A stretch of 64,000 nt of DNA. It comes from DATBGZ01 sp963803115 (GTDB taxonomy: Bacteria; Actinomycetota; Actinomycetes; Mycobacteriales; Micromonosporaceae). The translations under genes were made by a program, and so were the position numbers. Under the pieces are notes generated by a model that was not told where the DNA came from, did not search any database, and saw only the letters and a program-made list of their open reading frames with translations. Location of the stretch: contig CAWDLN010000018.1 of NCBI GenBank assembly GCA_963803115.1, positions 124,001-188,000 of the forward strand. Direction: 5' to 3'. Of this stretch, positions 17,468 through 26,833 are shown piece after piece (within the stretch, counting starts at the first letter, position 1; the number at the start of each line of letters is the position of its first letter).

Positions 17468-18241
17468 CTATTCGATTGCCCGGACAGCCCGAAACACCAC
17501 CGTGACGTAGGGCAACTCGAAGTGCTCTCGGCCGGCGAGGTCGGGATGGGATTGGGCGAGATCGAGTACCTCGCGCTCCAATTCGGACTGCCGCGCCGCG
17601 GTGGCGCACAAGTAGTACGACCGGCTCTGAAGCAGCTTTACCAGACTGTGCGGAGTGTGTCGGGTGGCGTGCGAAAAGATTGCCCGGTCGACTGGGCCGA
17701 ACGCATTGCCGTACGACATCGCTGATGTCCGCCCGGAGTCGGCTCCTGAGCCGTCGGTGGCGCGGTCGCCGGAGACGATCCGCGAACACTCGCGCACCCA
17801 CGGTTCGGTGTCATCGCGGTCATTCCAGATGGCGGCGAACACGCCGCCACCCCGGATGACCCGTGCGAGCTCGGCGTGCGACTGGTCTCGGTCGAACCAG
17901 TGATACGCCTGGGCGGCGATCGCGCCATCAAGGCTGCCGCTACGCAACGGCATCGATTCGGCCGAGCCCTCGATGGTGGTCGCCTCCGGGGTCGTCGCGG
18001 CGAGTTGTCCTCGCATCTGGGCGTCCGGCTCCACCGCGACGACGTGATGGCCGGCGGCGATAATCAAGCGGGTCATGATCCCCGTGCCCGCTCCGATGTC
18101 CCCGACGCGCCAAGCACCCGGTCCTAGTGGTTGCAGCGCCCAGGAGATTGCCTCGATCGGGTAGGACGGTCGCACGTGGTCGTAAAGTTCGGCCGCCGGA
18201 CCAAATGACGAGGCCCGCTGTCGCCGCAGTGGCGTGTCCAT
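17468..18241 (-). CDS. Class I SAM-dependent methyltransferase
   Basis: 257 residues from ATG 18241 (MDTPLRRQRASSFGPAAELY), which has a GGGG run 10 bases upstream. GDIGAGTGIMTRLI is motif I and VAVEPDAQMRGQL is the acidic ribose-binding strand. GSAESMPLRSGSLDGAIAAQ and YHWFD follow, as in the UbiE/TAM-like and Ycgj-type family. The substrate is not evident. It is divergent from lysS. Confidence 0.75.
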   Translation of the reverse strand: MDTPLRRQRASSFGPAAELYDHVRPSYPIEAISWALQPLGPGAWRVGDIGAGTGIMTRLIIAAGHHVVAVEPDAQMRGQLAATTPEATTIEGSAESMPLRSGSLDGAIAAQAYHWFDRDQSHAELARVIRGGGVFAAIWNDRDDTEPWVRECSRIVSGDRATDGSGADSGRTSAMSYGNAFGPVDRAIFSHATRHTPHSLVKLLQSRSYYLCATAARQSELEREVLDLAQSHPDLAGREHFELPYVTVVFRAVRAIE

Positions 18242-18509
18242 CCGATCCGGCCCCCTAGAAAGCAATCCGTACGTCCGTCTTGTTATTGTCATCAAAGACA
18301 GAGGATAAGCGCGCGAAGCACCAGGCGGCCTTCAGTAGGCTCCCTGCAGGTTTCGTGACGGCGACGCCTCTGTGGTGACGGTGGCGCTGCGACGCCGAGG
18401 ATGCCACACAGGGTTGAGCGACGATGGCGGAGCCAACCAGACCGTGTGCGGTCGCGGCGCCCTCCGCGCTGCGGGTGACCGCGCCCATCGCGATGAAGGG
18501 GATCCGATC

Positions 18510-20009
18510 GTGTCCGAACAGCCGCGGACCGCTCCCGACGACGACCTGCCCGAGCAAATGCGGATCCGCCGGGATAAGCGCGAGCGGCTGCTCGCCGACG
18601 GCGGCGAGGCTTACCCCGTAGCGGTCCCGCGGACTCACACCCTGGCCGAGGTCCGAGCAGAGTTCGGCGACCTCCCGACTGACAATGCGACTGGCGTCCG
18701 GGTCGGTGTGACCGGTCGGGTCATGTTCGTGCGCAACACCGGCAAGCTGTGCTTCGCGACGCTTCGAGACGGCGACGGCACCGAACTGCAAGCGATGCTG
18801 TCATTGGACAGGGTTGGCCCGGCGTCGCTCGAGGCCTGGAAGCGTCTGGTCGATCTGGGCGACATCGTTGCTGTCAACGGCGAGGTAATCACGAGCAAGC
18901 GGGGCGAACTTTCTGTTCTCGCGGACTCGTGGTCGATGGCAGCAAAGGCGTTGCGGCCACTACCGGTGGCGCACAAGCCGATGTCGGAGGAGGCCCGAGT
19001 CCGCCAGCGTTACGTCGACCTCATCGTGCGCCCGCAGGCGCGGGAAATAGTTCGAACGAGAGCGACAGTCGTTCGCGCGCTGAGGGAGTCGTTTCAGCGC
19101 CGCGGCTTCATTGAGGTCGAAACGCCGATGCTGCAGTTGTTGCACGGCGGCGCGACCGCCCGTCCCTTTGTGACGCATAGCCGCGCGCTGAGCCTGGACC
19201 TGTATTTGCGTATCGCACCCGAGCTTTACCTCAAGCGCTGTGTCGTCGGCGGCATCGAGCGCGTCTTCGAGATCAATCGCAACTTCCGGAACGAGGGCAT
19301 CGACTCCTCGCATTCTCCGGAGTTCGCGATGCTCGAGGCTTATGAAGCGTACGGCGACTACAACTCGATCGGGACGCTGACCCGAGAGTTGGTCCAAGAC
19401 GCCGCATTGGCCGTGGCCGGTTCAACGGTCGTGCGTCACTACGACGGATCCGAGTTCGACCTCGGCGGGGATTGGGAGCAGATTACGCTGTTCGGCGCGC
19501 TCTCAGCCGCCCTCGGAGAAGAAGTCACGATCGCCACACCGCTGTCGAAGCTGCAGAGTTTCGCCGAGAAGTTCGGCATCGCGGACGCAAACCTCGGGGC
19601 TGGGAAGCTAGCCGAGGAACTATTCGAGGAACTCGTGGTTCCGAACCTTCAGCAGCCCACGTTTGTTCGCGACTATCCCGAGGAGACGAGTCCGCTGGTG
19701 CGAGGCCATCGGACCGAGCCCGGGCTCGCCGAGAAGTGGGACCTGTACGTCCGCGGTTTTGAGCTGGGCACGGGATACTCCGAGCTCGTCGATCCGGTGA
19801 TCCAGCGCGAGCGATTTCACGCACAGGCTTTGCTCGCGGCGAAGGGTGACCCCGAGGCGATGCGGCTCGACGAGGATTTCCTGCGGGCCATGGAGCATGG
19901 TCTGCCGCCGATGGGGGGCATGGGCGTGGGGATCGACCGCCTTATGATGGCGCTTACCGGGCTCGGCATCCGAGAGACGATCCTATTCCCGTTGCTACGG
20001 CCCGAGTAG
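18510..20009 (+). CDS. lysS: Lysine-tRNA ligase, class II
   Basis: 499 residues from GTG 18510, preceded by AAGGGG. The N-terminal OB-fold anticodon domain includes TGRVMFVRNTGKLCFATLRD. Class II motif 2 is seen as INRNFRNEGIDSSHSPEFAM and motif 3 as MGVGIDRLMMALTG near the end. The frame is open to 18372 but that part lacks family similarity. Confidence 0.95.
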   Translation: MSEQPRTAPDDDLPEQMRIRRDKRERLLADGGEAYPVAVPRTHTLAEVRAEFGDLPTDNATGVRVGVTGRVMFVRNTGKLCFATLRDGDGTELQAMLSLDRVGPASLEAWKRLVDLGDIVAVNGEVITSKRGELSVLADSWSMAAKALRPLPVAHKPMSEEARVRQRYVDLIVRPQAREIVRTRATVVRALRESFQRRGFIEVETPMLQLLHGGATARPFVTHSRALSLDLYLRIAPELYLKRCVVGGIERVFEINRNFRNEGIDSSHSPEFAMLEAYEAYGDYNSIGTLTRELVQDAALAVAGSTVVRHYDGSEFDLGGDWEQITLFGALSAALGEEVTIATPLSKLQSFAEKFGIADANLGAGKLAEELFEELVVPNLQQPTFVRDYPEETSPLVRGHRTEPGLAEKWDLYVRGFELGTGYSELVDPVIQRERFHAQALLAAKGDPEAMRLDEDFLRAMEHGLPPMGGMGVGIDRLMMALTGLGIRETILFPLLRPE

Positions 20010-20336
20010 TGGGTCGTATATTGCGTGTGGGCAATGCGTAGAGTCCACAGATCGAATCATGTGCTCGGGCAAACAAAGACGTACTCATCTGCAAACGGAT
20101 GCCGTCGGCTTGGCTATCGCGCCAATGGTCTTGTCTATGCGTGTCAGGCCGCCGAAATGGCGTAACAAACACCAGCTCAGAGGGTCGAAGCACTTCTATC
20201 GGGGATCACGTCTCTGGAGCTATTGATGGGGTCGGGGAAGCGCCAATGTTTCTTGGCGACCTGGATGGTCTTCTCCGCCGAGTCTGCGCTATCTTTTTCC
20301 TAATCACAATCCGCGCACTTCGGTGAAGGGAGCCGC
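20010..20336 (+). promoter_or_regulatory. AT-richer leader region upstream of lsr2
   Basis: This 327-base gap is clearly lower in GC than its surroundings, with stretches such as TATCTTTTTCCTAATCACAA just before lsr2. Lsr2 proteins bind AT-rich DNA and often control their own gene, so autoregulation here is plausible. An AAGGGAG ribosome-binding site lies at 20326-20332. No gene is seen. Confidence 0.4.
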
Positions 20337-20690
20337 ATGGCAAAGGAAACATACACCAAGCTCATAGATGATCTTGACGGTGGTGAGGCGCACGAGACGG
20401 TGAAGTTTGGTCTCGATGGGTATGCCTATGAGATCGACCTGTCGACGAAGAACGCTAACAAGCTGCGCAACGCACTCTCGGTGTATCTGGATAATGGCAC
20501 CCGTCTCTCTGGCCGGGCGAGCTCCGGATTGTCTCGTGGTGTCGGGCGCGCCCGCGGGGGTGCCGTGGCCGAGCGCGAGCAGAACAAGGCAATTCGGACC
20601 TGGGCCACGCGGAAAGGCTATGACGTGGCGCCGCGTGGACGAATCAAGCAGGAGATCGTCGACCATTACCACCGCGAGGCTGGTCGCTGA
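20337..20690 (+). CDS. lsr2: Lsr2 nucleoid-associated protein
   Basis: 117 residues. It is an H-NS-like xenogeneic silencer that bridges AT-rich DNA. The N-terminal dimerisation part begins MAKETYTKLIDDLDGGEAHE. The C-terminal helix pair carries the APRGRI motif, whose RGR inserts into the minor groove. A strong hairpin follows 50 bases downstream, suggesting a single-gene transcript. Confidence 0.95.
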   Translation: MAKETYTKLIDDLDGGEAHETVKFGLDGYAYEIDLSTKNANKLRNALSVYLDNGTRLSGRASSGLSRGVGRARGGAVAEREQNKAIRTWATRKGYDVAPRGRIKQEIVDHYHREAGR

Positions 20691-20740
20691 ATTCGCGGGC
20701 GCGGAAACCAATTTGCAAATTGCAGTATGCACGATGCCAT

Positions 20741-20770
20741 CACCGCGGAGTCCGTATTGGCTCCGCGGTG
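20741..20770 (+). terminator. Terminator hairpin after lsr2
   Basis: CACCGCGGAG and CTCCGCGGTG form a perfect 10-bp stem around a 10-base loop. It lies 50 bases after the lsr2 stop. Confidence 0.7.
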
Positions 20771-21227
20771 ATCTGCTATCGCCAATGTTGTGATCCTGCA
20801 ACCGAGTCGGGACCTTGTCGGCGGGCTTTTGAGGCCCAACGTCGCCTCGCCCGCCGGGCCGCGGCCCGCCGCCCGCCGCCGCGCCCGGATCCGGTGGCCC
20901 GGGCCTGCGGCCACTGCCGCGTCGCAGCGGAGTGCGTGGGCCGGATTACGCTGTGCGCGTACTTGATGATCGTTTCGCATCCTCCCGGCGCCAGATGCGA
21001 CACAGTGACGCCCGTTTTGCCCGCCCGTGATGGTATTTTTGGAGCCCAACGGGGGCTGGACTGGACGCTGGCGCAGCTCGACTCAAGGGTGCACGCCACG
21101 ACGCGTCGCGTCGGTCGTCGGCGATAGAGTTGGGGATCCAAGGCCAAGCCTCAAAGGCTCAGCGAGCCGAGAGGTCCGGCGGTGCGACGCGGCGGCACAC
21201 CGCGCTGCAGTGAGGAGCAACGAGGGA
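20771..21227. other. Gap with clpC promoter and leader
   Basis: 457 bases without a convincing gene. A GC-dense stretch with CCGCCGGGCCGCGGCCCGCC lies near 20850. A lone ACTCAAG (21081-21087) resembles half of an HspR operator, but no partner half is at the right distance. GAGGGA precedes the clpC ATG. Confidence 0.4.
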
Positions 21228-23768
21228 ATGTTCGAGAGGTTTACCGACCGAGCCCGACGGGTGGTGGTCCTGGCCCAAGAGGAAGCCAGGATGCTCAATC
21301 ACAACTACATCGGGACGGAGCACATCCTGCTTGGCCTCATCCACGAGGGCGAGGGTGTGGCGGCGAAGGCCCTGGAGAGCCTCGGGATCTCCCTCGAAGG
21401 CGTGCGGCAGCAGGTCGAGGAGATCATCGGCCAGGGTCAGCAAGCGCCGAGCGGGCACATCCCATTTACGCCCCGGGCCAAGAAGGTGCTGGAGCTGTCG
21501 CTACGTGAGGCGTTGCAGCTCGGGCACAACTACATCGGTACCGAGCACATCCTGCTCGGCCTCATCCGCGAGGGCGAGGGCGTGGCGGCGCAGGTGCTCG
21601 TCAAGCTCGGCGCGGACCTCAACCGGGTGCGCCAGCAGGTCATCCAGCTACTCTCCGGCTACCAAGGGAAAGAACCCGCCGCGGCGGGAACCGGCGGCAC
21701 GGGCGAGGCGGCTCCGTCGACGAGCCTGGTCCTCGACCAGTTCGGTCGGAACCTGACTCAGGCCGCTCGCGAAGGCAAGCTCGACCCCGTCATCGGCCGG
21801 GAGAAGGAAATCGAGCGGGTCATGCAGGTGCTCTCCCGCCGTACCAAGAACAACCCGGTGTTGATCGGCGAGCCTGGCGTCGGAAAGACGGCCGTCGTCG
21901 AGGGGCTCTCCCAGAAGATCATCAAGGGCGAGGTTCCGGAGACACTCAAGGACAAGCAGCTCTACACGCTCGACCTTGGGGCGCTCGTGGCCGGTTCGCG
22001 ATACCGCGGTGACTTTGAGGAGCGCCTGAAGAAGGTGCTCAAGGAAATCCGCACCCGCGGCGACATCATCCTGTTCATCGACGAGATCCACACGTTGGTG
22101 GGCGCCGGTGCCGCCGAGGGCGCGATCGACGCGGCGAGCATCCTCAAGCCGATGCTGGCGCGGGGCGAGCTGCAGACGATCGGCGCGACCACCCTCGACG
22201 AGTATCGCAAGCACCTGGAGAAGGACGCCGCGCTCGAGCGCCGGTTCCAGCCCATCCAGGTGGGCGAGCCGTCCCTGGCTCACACGATCGAGATCCTCAA
22301 GGGCCTTCGCGACCGGTACGAGGCGCACCACCGCGTGTCCATTACCGATGCCGCGCTGGTGGCGGCAGCGACGCTGGCCGACCGGTACATTTCCGACCGG
22401 TTCCTGCCCGACAAGGCCATCGACCTCATTGATGAGGCCGGTGCCCGGATGCGTATCCGCCGGATGACTGCGCCGCCCGACCTCCGCGAATTCGACGAGA
22501 AGATCGCCCAGGTGCGCCGGGACAAGGAGTCCGCTATCGACGCGCAGGACTTCGAGCGGGCCGCGCAGCTACGCGATACCGAGAAGACCCTGCTGACCCA
22601 GAAGGCGCAGCGCGAGAAGGAGTGGAAGGCCGGCGACCTGGATGTCGTCAGCGAAGTGGACGACGAGCAGATCGCCGAGGTGCTCGCCAACTGGACCGGC
22701 ATCCCGGTCTACAAGCTGACCGAGGAGGAGACGTCACGCCTGCTCCGTATGGAGGACGAGCTCCACAAGCGGATCATCGGCCAAGAGGACGCGGTGAAGG
22801 CCGTCTCCATGGCGATCCGTCGCACCCGGGCTGGCCTGAAGGACCCCAAGCGTCCATCCGGCTCGTTCATCTTCGCCGGCCCGTCCGGCGTGGGTAAGAG
22901 CGAGCTGTCCAAGGCGCTAGCGGAGTTCCTCTTCGGCAGCGAGGACTCGTTGATCCAGCTCGACATGAGCGAGTTCCACGACCGTTACACGGTGTCGCGT
23001 CTGGTCGGGGCGCCGCCCGGGTACGTCGGTTACGACGAGGGTGGGCAGCTGACCGAGAAGGTGCGCCGCCGGCCGTTCTCCGTGGTTCTCTTCGACGAGA
23101 TCGAGAAGGCGCACGCCGACGTGTTCAACACGCTGCTGCAGATCCTCGAAGATGGGCGTCTCACCGACGGCCAGGGCCGCATCGTGGACTTCAAGAACAC
23201 GGTGATCATCTTGACTACCAACCTCGGCACCCGGGATGTGGCCAAGGCGGTGTCGCTGGGCTTCCAGGGCGCCAATGACACCGACTCGAACTACGAGCGG
23301 ATGAAGAACAAGGTCAACGACGAGCTCAAGCAGCATTTCCGGCCGGAGTTCCTCAACCGGATCGACGACACGATCGTCTTCCACCAGCTCAACCCGGACC
23401 AGATCCTGAAGATCGTGGATCTTATGGTTGCCCGGATCGAAGTCCAGCTCCGCAACAAGGACATGGGTCTGGAGCTCACCACCAACGCCAAGAAGTGGCT
23501 GGCGAACAAGGGATGGGACCCGGTCATGGGCGCCCGTCCGTTGCGCCGGACCATCCAGCGTGAGATCGAGGACTCGCTGTCCGAGCGGATTCTCTTCAAC
23601 GAGCTGCGGCCGGGCCAGATCGTGGTCGTAGACACCGACGGCGACCCGGAGCAGTACGAGACCACGAAGCTGGTATTCAGCGGCGCGGAAAGCCCGGGCA
23701 AGGTGCCCGATGCTGTCCCGGCCGACCTTGGCACCACGGAGGCCGGCTCCGAGACTGGCGCCGCCTGA
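21228..23768 (+). CDS. clpC: ClpC-type AAA+ unfoldase of the Clp protease
   Basis: 846 residues, full length. It unfolds substrates and feeds them to ClpP. Two N-terminal Clp repeats cover about residues 1-145 (HNYIGTEHILLGL occurs twice). The first AAA+ domain has GEPGVGKT and ILFIDEIHTLVGAG. A UVR-type coiled segment (RRDKESAIDAQDFERAAQLR) lies at about 425-460, and the second AAA+ domain has GPSGVGKSELSKAL and VVLFDEIEKAH. The ATG with GAGGGA upstream is used; the frame is open further up to 21027 without similarity. Confidence 0.97.
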   Translation: MFERFTDRARRVVVLAQEEARMLNHNYIGTEHILLGLIHEGEGVAAKALESLGISLEGVRQQVEEIIGQGQQAPSGHIPFTPRAKKVLELSLREALQLGHNYIGTEHILLGLIREGEGVAAQVLVKLGADLNRVRQQVIQLLSGYQGKEPAAAGTGGTGEAAPSTSLVLDQFGRNLTQAAREGKLDPVIGREKEIERVMQVLSRRTKNNPVLIGEPGVGKTAVVEGLSQKIIKGEVPETLKDKQLYTLDLGALVAGSRYRGDFEERLKKVLKEIRTRGDIILFIDEIHTLVGAGAAEGAIDAASILKPMLARGELQTIGATTLDEYRKHLEKDAALERRFQPIQVGEPSLAHTIEILKGLRDRYEAHHRVSITDAALVAAATLADRYISDRFLPDKAIDLIDEAGARMRIRRMTAPPDLREFDEKIAQVRRDKESAIDAQDFERAAQLRDTEKTLLTQKAQREKEWKAGDLDVVSEVDDEQIAEVLANWTGIPVYKLTEEETSRLLRMEDELHKRIIGQEDAVKAVSMAIRRTRAGLKDPKRPSGSFIFAGPSGVGKSELSKALAEFLFGSEDSLIQLDMSEFHDRYTVSRLVGAPPGYVGYDEGGQLTEKVRRRPFSVVLFDEIEKAHADVFNTLLQILEDGRLTDGQGRIVDFKNTVIILTTNLGTRDVAKAVSLGFQGANDTDSNYERMKNKVNDELKQHFRPEFLNRIDDTIVFHQLNPDQILKIVDLMVARIEVQLRNKDMGLELTTNAKKWLANKGWDPVMGARPLRRTIQREIEDSLSERILFNELRPGQIVVVDTDGDPEQYETTKLVFSGAESPGKVPDAVPADLGTTEAGSETGAA

Positions 23769-23779
23769 GCGTTGTCGCC

Positions 23780-23816
23780 GAAGGCCCCGCCCCGACGAAC
23801 GTCGCGCGGGGCCTTC
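23780..23816 (+). terminator. Terminator hairpin after clpC
   Basis: GAAGGCCCCGC (23780-23790) pairs perfectly with GCGGGGCCTTC (23806-23816), an 11-bp stem with a 15-base loop. It lies 12 bases after the clpC stop. The rest of the gap to 23927 shows nothing else. Confidence 0.8.
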
Positions 23817-23927
23817 AGCATCGCCAGACGCCATCGGGCGGCCTTCGGGGGTGCAGGCATCGTGACCTTGGCCAAAAGAGCGTGATTAGAGATCGAACCA
23901 TGCGCATTTCTCCAGGATCGGCGGGGT

Positions 23928-24878
23928 TTATGCCGCGGGCGGTGGTGTCGTCGTAGGCGGTGGCGTCCCGCTATCGACTGTCACGTAATCCTCGAGCAGC
24001 GCTGGCGTGAGTCCCGAGTTCTTGATGGCGGTCAATGCCGCGATGAAGTCATCCGGGAACGCGGGCCGAAAATGCATCAGGATGATGTCGCCTTGATGGA
24101 TCTTGTGGTCGGGGCGCTGGTAGTAGACATTGCCGGCGTCCACGGTCTCTCGCCAGTAGAAGCCAGCCTTCAACCCGCAATCCCACGCGGCGGCGAGCGT
24201 CGCATCGTTGCGCTCGCCGTACGGGGGCCGGAAAAGGATCGGCCGGCGACCGTACCATTGCGCCAATTGATCGCTGGCGCCGCACAGCTCATGTTTCTGG
24301 TCGCCGTAGCTGAGCGTTGTGAGTTTCGTGTGTGTGATCGTGTGGTCCTCGATCGTCGCGTATCCGGTGTCACGAAGTGCCCCGAAGAACCCCTGGTTGC
24401 CGGAGACGTAGCGGGTGGTCAGGAAGAGCGTCACGGGAATCTTGGCGGCCCGGATGAGGTCGAGCGCCATCGGGTGGCGGACTACGCCGTCGTCGATGGT
24501 GAGGAACGCCACCGGCCGTGTGGTCGGAATCTCATACGCGAACGCGGCCCGACCGGCCGCGTGCGGAAGCGAGACCGGCGCCGGTGCCGGTGCCGGCCCG
24601 AACTTAGGGATGCGGGCCAGGTAATCCGCAAGAGTCGGCGGCGAGGGAGGCGCCGGAGTCGCCGCCGCGGAGGGCGAGGGCGTGGGTGACGGCGTGGGCG
24701 AGTTGGTCGCCGACGGTTCGGGGCCCTCCTGCCAGGCGGCCGAGCTCGGTGCGGCAGCCGGCGGCGGGACCACTGCCGTGGACGCGCACGCCACAAGCGT
24801 GGGTGAGGCGGCGACCGCGAGAAGTGCCAGAAGGAGGCGTACGCGCCCGTGCGCCAACCGGGGGGCCGGAGGGGTCAC
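23928..24878 (-). CDS. Secreted polysaccharide deacetylase (NodB fold), lipoprotein-like
   Basis: 316 residues. The N-terminus has a signal peptide ending in a VACA lipobox-like sequence, then a Ser/Pro/Thr linker (about 40-85). The NodB domain shows AFLTIDDG (catalytic aspartates), IEDHTITH (metal histidines) and ILFRPPYGERN, followed by DIILMHFRP. The enzyme likely removes acetyl groups from cell-wall or extracellular glycans. It lies just downstream of mutY on the same strand with a 9-base gap. Confidence 0.8.
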   Translation of the reverse strand: MTPPAPRLAHGRVRLLLALLAVAASPTLVACASTAVVPPPAAAPSSAAWQEGPEPSATNSPTPSPTPSPSAAATPAPPSPPTLADYLARIPKFGPAPAPAPVSLPHAAGRAAFAYEIPTTRPVAFLTIDDGVVRHPMALDLIRAAKIPVTLFLTTRYVSGNQGFFGALRDTGYATIEDHTITHTKLTTLSYGDQKHELCGASDQLAQWYGRRPILFRPPYGERNDATLAAAWDCGLKAGFYWRETVDAGNVYYQRPDHKIHQGDIILMHFRPAFPDDFIAALTAIKNSGLTPALLEDYVTVDSGTPPPTTTPPPAA

Positions 24879-24887
24879 CCGCGGATC

Positions 24888-25772
24888 CTAGCTGGTCCGG
24901 GGGAATCCCGGGAGTCCGTAGTGATAAGCGTCGATGTTAACGATGAGTCCGTCGTCGAGTAAGCCTGCGAGTGCTCGGGAGCGCTGCGCGGCGTCGGGCC
25001 AGGCAGCCGAGATTTCCTCGACACTCACGCCGGCGGGCGTCTGCCGGCACAGCGCCAGCAGCACCCCGCGAGCCTGCCGATCGGTGCCTTCGTACCGCTG
25101 AGCCCGACCACGGACCGTAGACGCGGGACAACCGGCCAGACGCCAGGCGCAGTCGCGTCGAAGCGGACACGAAGCGCATGACGGCTCGCGGGCGGTACAG
25201 ATCAATGCACCTAGTTCCATGAATGCGGCGCTAGCCCGCGCTGCCCGCGCCGCGACCGTGGGTAACAGCCCGGTGACCAAGTCGAGCGAAGCTGTCGTGG
25301 TCGACCGACCGCCGTCGGCGCGCCCAAGACACGCCCGCGACACCAGCCGGCGGACATTGGTATCGACGACCGGCTGGCGCGCGCCGTAGGCGAACGCCGC
25401 CACCGCCCGCGCCGTATAGGCACCCACGCCCGGCAACAAGAGCAGCTCGTCGAGCTGTCTCGGCACCGATCCGCCGTGCCGCGAGGTGATGGCCACGGCG
25501 CATTCGTGCAGCCGCAGGGCTCGGCGCGGGTAGCCGAGCCGACCCCAGGCCTGGATCGCAACACCTGGCGGCTCCACCGCCAGCGCCGCCGGAGCCGGCC
25601 ACCGATCGAGCCACTCCAGGTAGATCGGGAGTACCCGGGCCACCGGCGTCTGCTGCAGCATGATCTCGCTGACGAGGATGCCCCAGGGCGTGGCGTCGGA
25701 GCGGCGCCAAGGTAGGTCACGGGCCGCGGTGGCGTACCACCGGATCGCCCGCTCGGCCAGCGTGGTCGGCAC
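24888..25772 (-). CDS. mutY: A/G-specific adenine DNA glycosylase (MutY family)
   Basis: 294 residues from GTG 25772; the frame is open to 25961 but the family begins at TTLAERAIRWYATAARDLPW. It removes adenine mispaired with 8-oxoguanine. VSEIMLQQTPVARV, the helix-hairpin-helix LLPGVGAYTARAV with VVDTNVRRLV (catalytic Asp), and the iron-sulfur loop C-x6-C-x2-C-x5-C in CTAREPSCASCPLRRDC are all visible. It lacks the C-terminal NUDIX-like domain, as in many short actinobacterial MutY proteins. Confidence 0.92.
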   Translation of the reverse strand: MPTTLAERAIRWYATAARDLPWRRSDATPWGILVSEIMLQQTPVARVLPIYLEWLDRWPAPAALAVEPPGVAIQAWGRLGYPRRALRLHECAVAITSRHGGSVPRQLDELLLLPGVGAYTARAVAAFAYGARQPVVDTNVRRLVSRACLGRADGGRSTTTASLDLVTGLLPTVAARAARASAAFMELGALICTAREPSCASCPLRRDCAWRLAGCPASTVRGRAQRYEGTDRQARGVLLALCRQTPAGVSVEEISAAWPDAAQRSRALAGLLDDGLIVNIDAYHYGLPGFPRTS

Positions 25773-26142
25773 GTGATCGATCCTGTCATCTCCGGTTCTG
25801 CCGATGGCGCGAGGACGGGTCAATGCACCGCTTGGGCATCGTGCCGCGGCGACCCGAGTGCCCGCCTCGGCCCGCGGCAACATCACCGACGTCGCCACCC
25901 GCCTGTCTGGAAACCTATATCGGCACGTGGTCGAAGTCGATCCACCATCCACAGTGGACATCGACGCCTCGACGGCGCGCGTCGCCCTGGCCCGGTCTGA
26001 TCGCGTAGTGCACAGTGGTGGGTCGTTGTTCCCGGGTCGAGTGGCCGGAGCTCACGCATTCCACCGGTGGCAGGTGTATCCATCGCAGCGGTGCGGCGCG
26101 GCTCACAAGTACGAACCGCGGCCGACGCTACCGTGTGGAGCC
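25773..26142. other. Gap between mutY and a divergent gene
   Basis: 370 bases. The plus frame of the downstream gene is open through the whole gap but shows no domain. It contains the 17-base word GGCAACATCACCGACGT (near 25878-25894) shared with the 17.4 kb gap, and a perfect TCCACAGTGGA palindrome at 25948. Promoters for both flanking genes must lie here. Confidence 0.35.
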
Positions 26143-26817
26143 ATGCGGCTGACCGTCGGTCCCCTCCCGGCCGCCGTCTACTGGCGGCGTCGCGCGGTGG
26201 TACTGGTCGGGCTGGCCATGGTCGTTCTGATCGTCTTCTACGCTTGCAGCGGACCGGACAGCAGCGCTGGCGCTGGCGCCGGTGCGGCGCCGGCACCGAC
26301 CCAGACCACGTCGACGAAGCCGGTGGTGACGTCGACCGCGCCGGTCACTGCGACAACGGCCAGCAGCTCGCCCACTCCGACTCCGTTCACGCTGCCGGTG
26401 GCCGGGGCGACCGGATCGTGTACTGATCTGGAGATGGAGGTCAGCGCAACCGCCGCGGCCGCGGAGGTGAAGCGAGGACAGCCAATCGACTTCACCATCA
26501 AGATCAAGAACATCTCCACCAGGACCTGCGTACGCGATATCGGCGCGGACATGCAGGAGCTGCAACTACGGGATGGCACGACGATCATCTGGTCGTCCGA
26601 TGACTGCGACGCCAATCACGGACACGAGGACCGGCAGTTCACCCCCGGCATGGAGGTCTCGTACACCCGCACCTGGCCGGGTTTACGCAGCCGTGGCGGC
26701 AACAACACGGTGGACTGCACGATCACGATCTCGCCCGATCCGGCGCGTTATCAAGTGGTGGCTCGGCTCGATCAGAAGTTCAGTACCCCGTTCGAACTGC
26801 ACATCACGGCGAGCTGA
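26143..26817 (+). CDS. Membrane-anchored extracellular beta-domain protein of unknown function
   Basis: 224 residues from ATG 26143. A basic N-terminus and a transmembrane anchor (VVLVGLAMVVLIVFYA) are followed by a Thr/Ser/Pro linker and then a beta-sandwich-like domain starting at GSCTDLEMEVSATAA. Three later cysteines (TRTCVRD, SSDDCDA, TVDCTIT) could form disulfides. A conserved-looking WPGLRSRGGNN loop is present. I do not recognise a named family with certainty. Confidence 0.65.
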   Translation: MRLTVGPLPAAVYWRRRAVVLVGLAMVVLIVFYACSGPDSSAGAGAGAAPAPTQTTSTKPVVTSTAPVTATTASSSPTPTPFTLPVAGATGSCTDLEMEVSATAAAAEVKRGQPIDFTIKIKNISTRTCVRDIGADMQELQLRDGTTIIWSSDDCDANHGHEDRQFTPGMEVSYTRTWPGLRSRGGNNTVDCTITISPDPARYQVVARLDQKFSTPFELHITAS

Positions 26818-26833
26818 GCGACGATCAGAGCGG

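Noticed and set aside
18372..18509. Earlier GTG start for lysS
   Set aside because: The GTG at 18510 has AAGGGG at good distance and gives a normal family length.
21074..21100. HspR (HAIR) operator upstream of clpC
   Set aside because: Only one half (ACTCAAG) is present; the required CTTGAGT seven bases away is missing.
20720..21127. Plus-strand frame of 135 residues before clpC
   Set aside because: It crosses the lsr2 terminator and shows no domain; it is likely chance in GC-rich DNA.
25804..26142. Longer N-terminal extension of the 26143 gene
   Set aside because: The frame is open but ATG 26143 gives a normal basic-then-hydrophobic anchor, and the extension shows no features.
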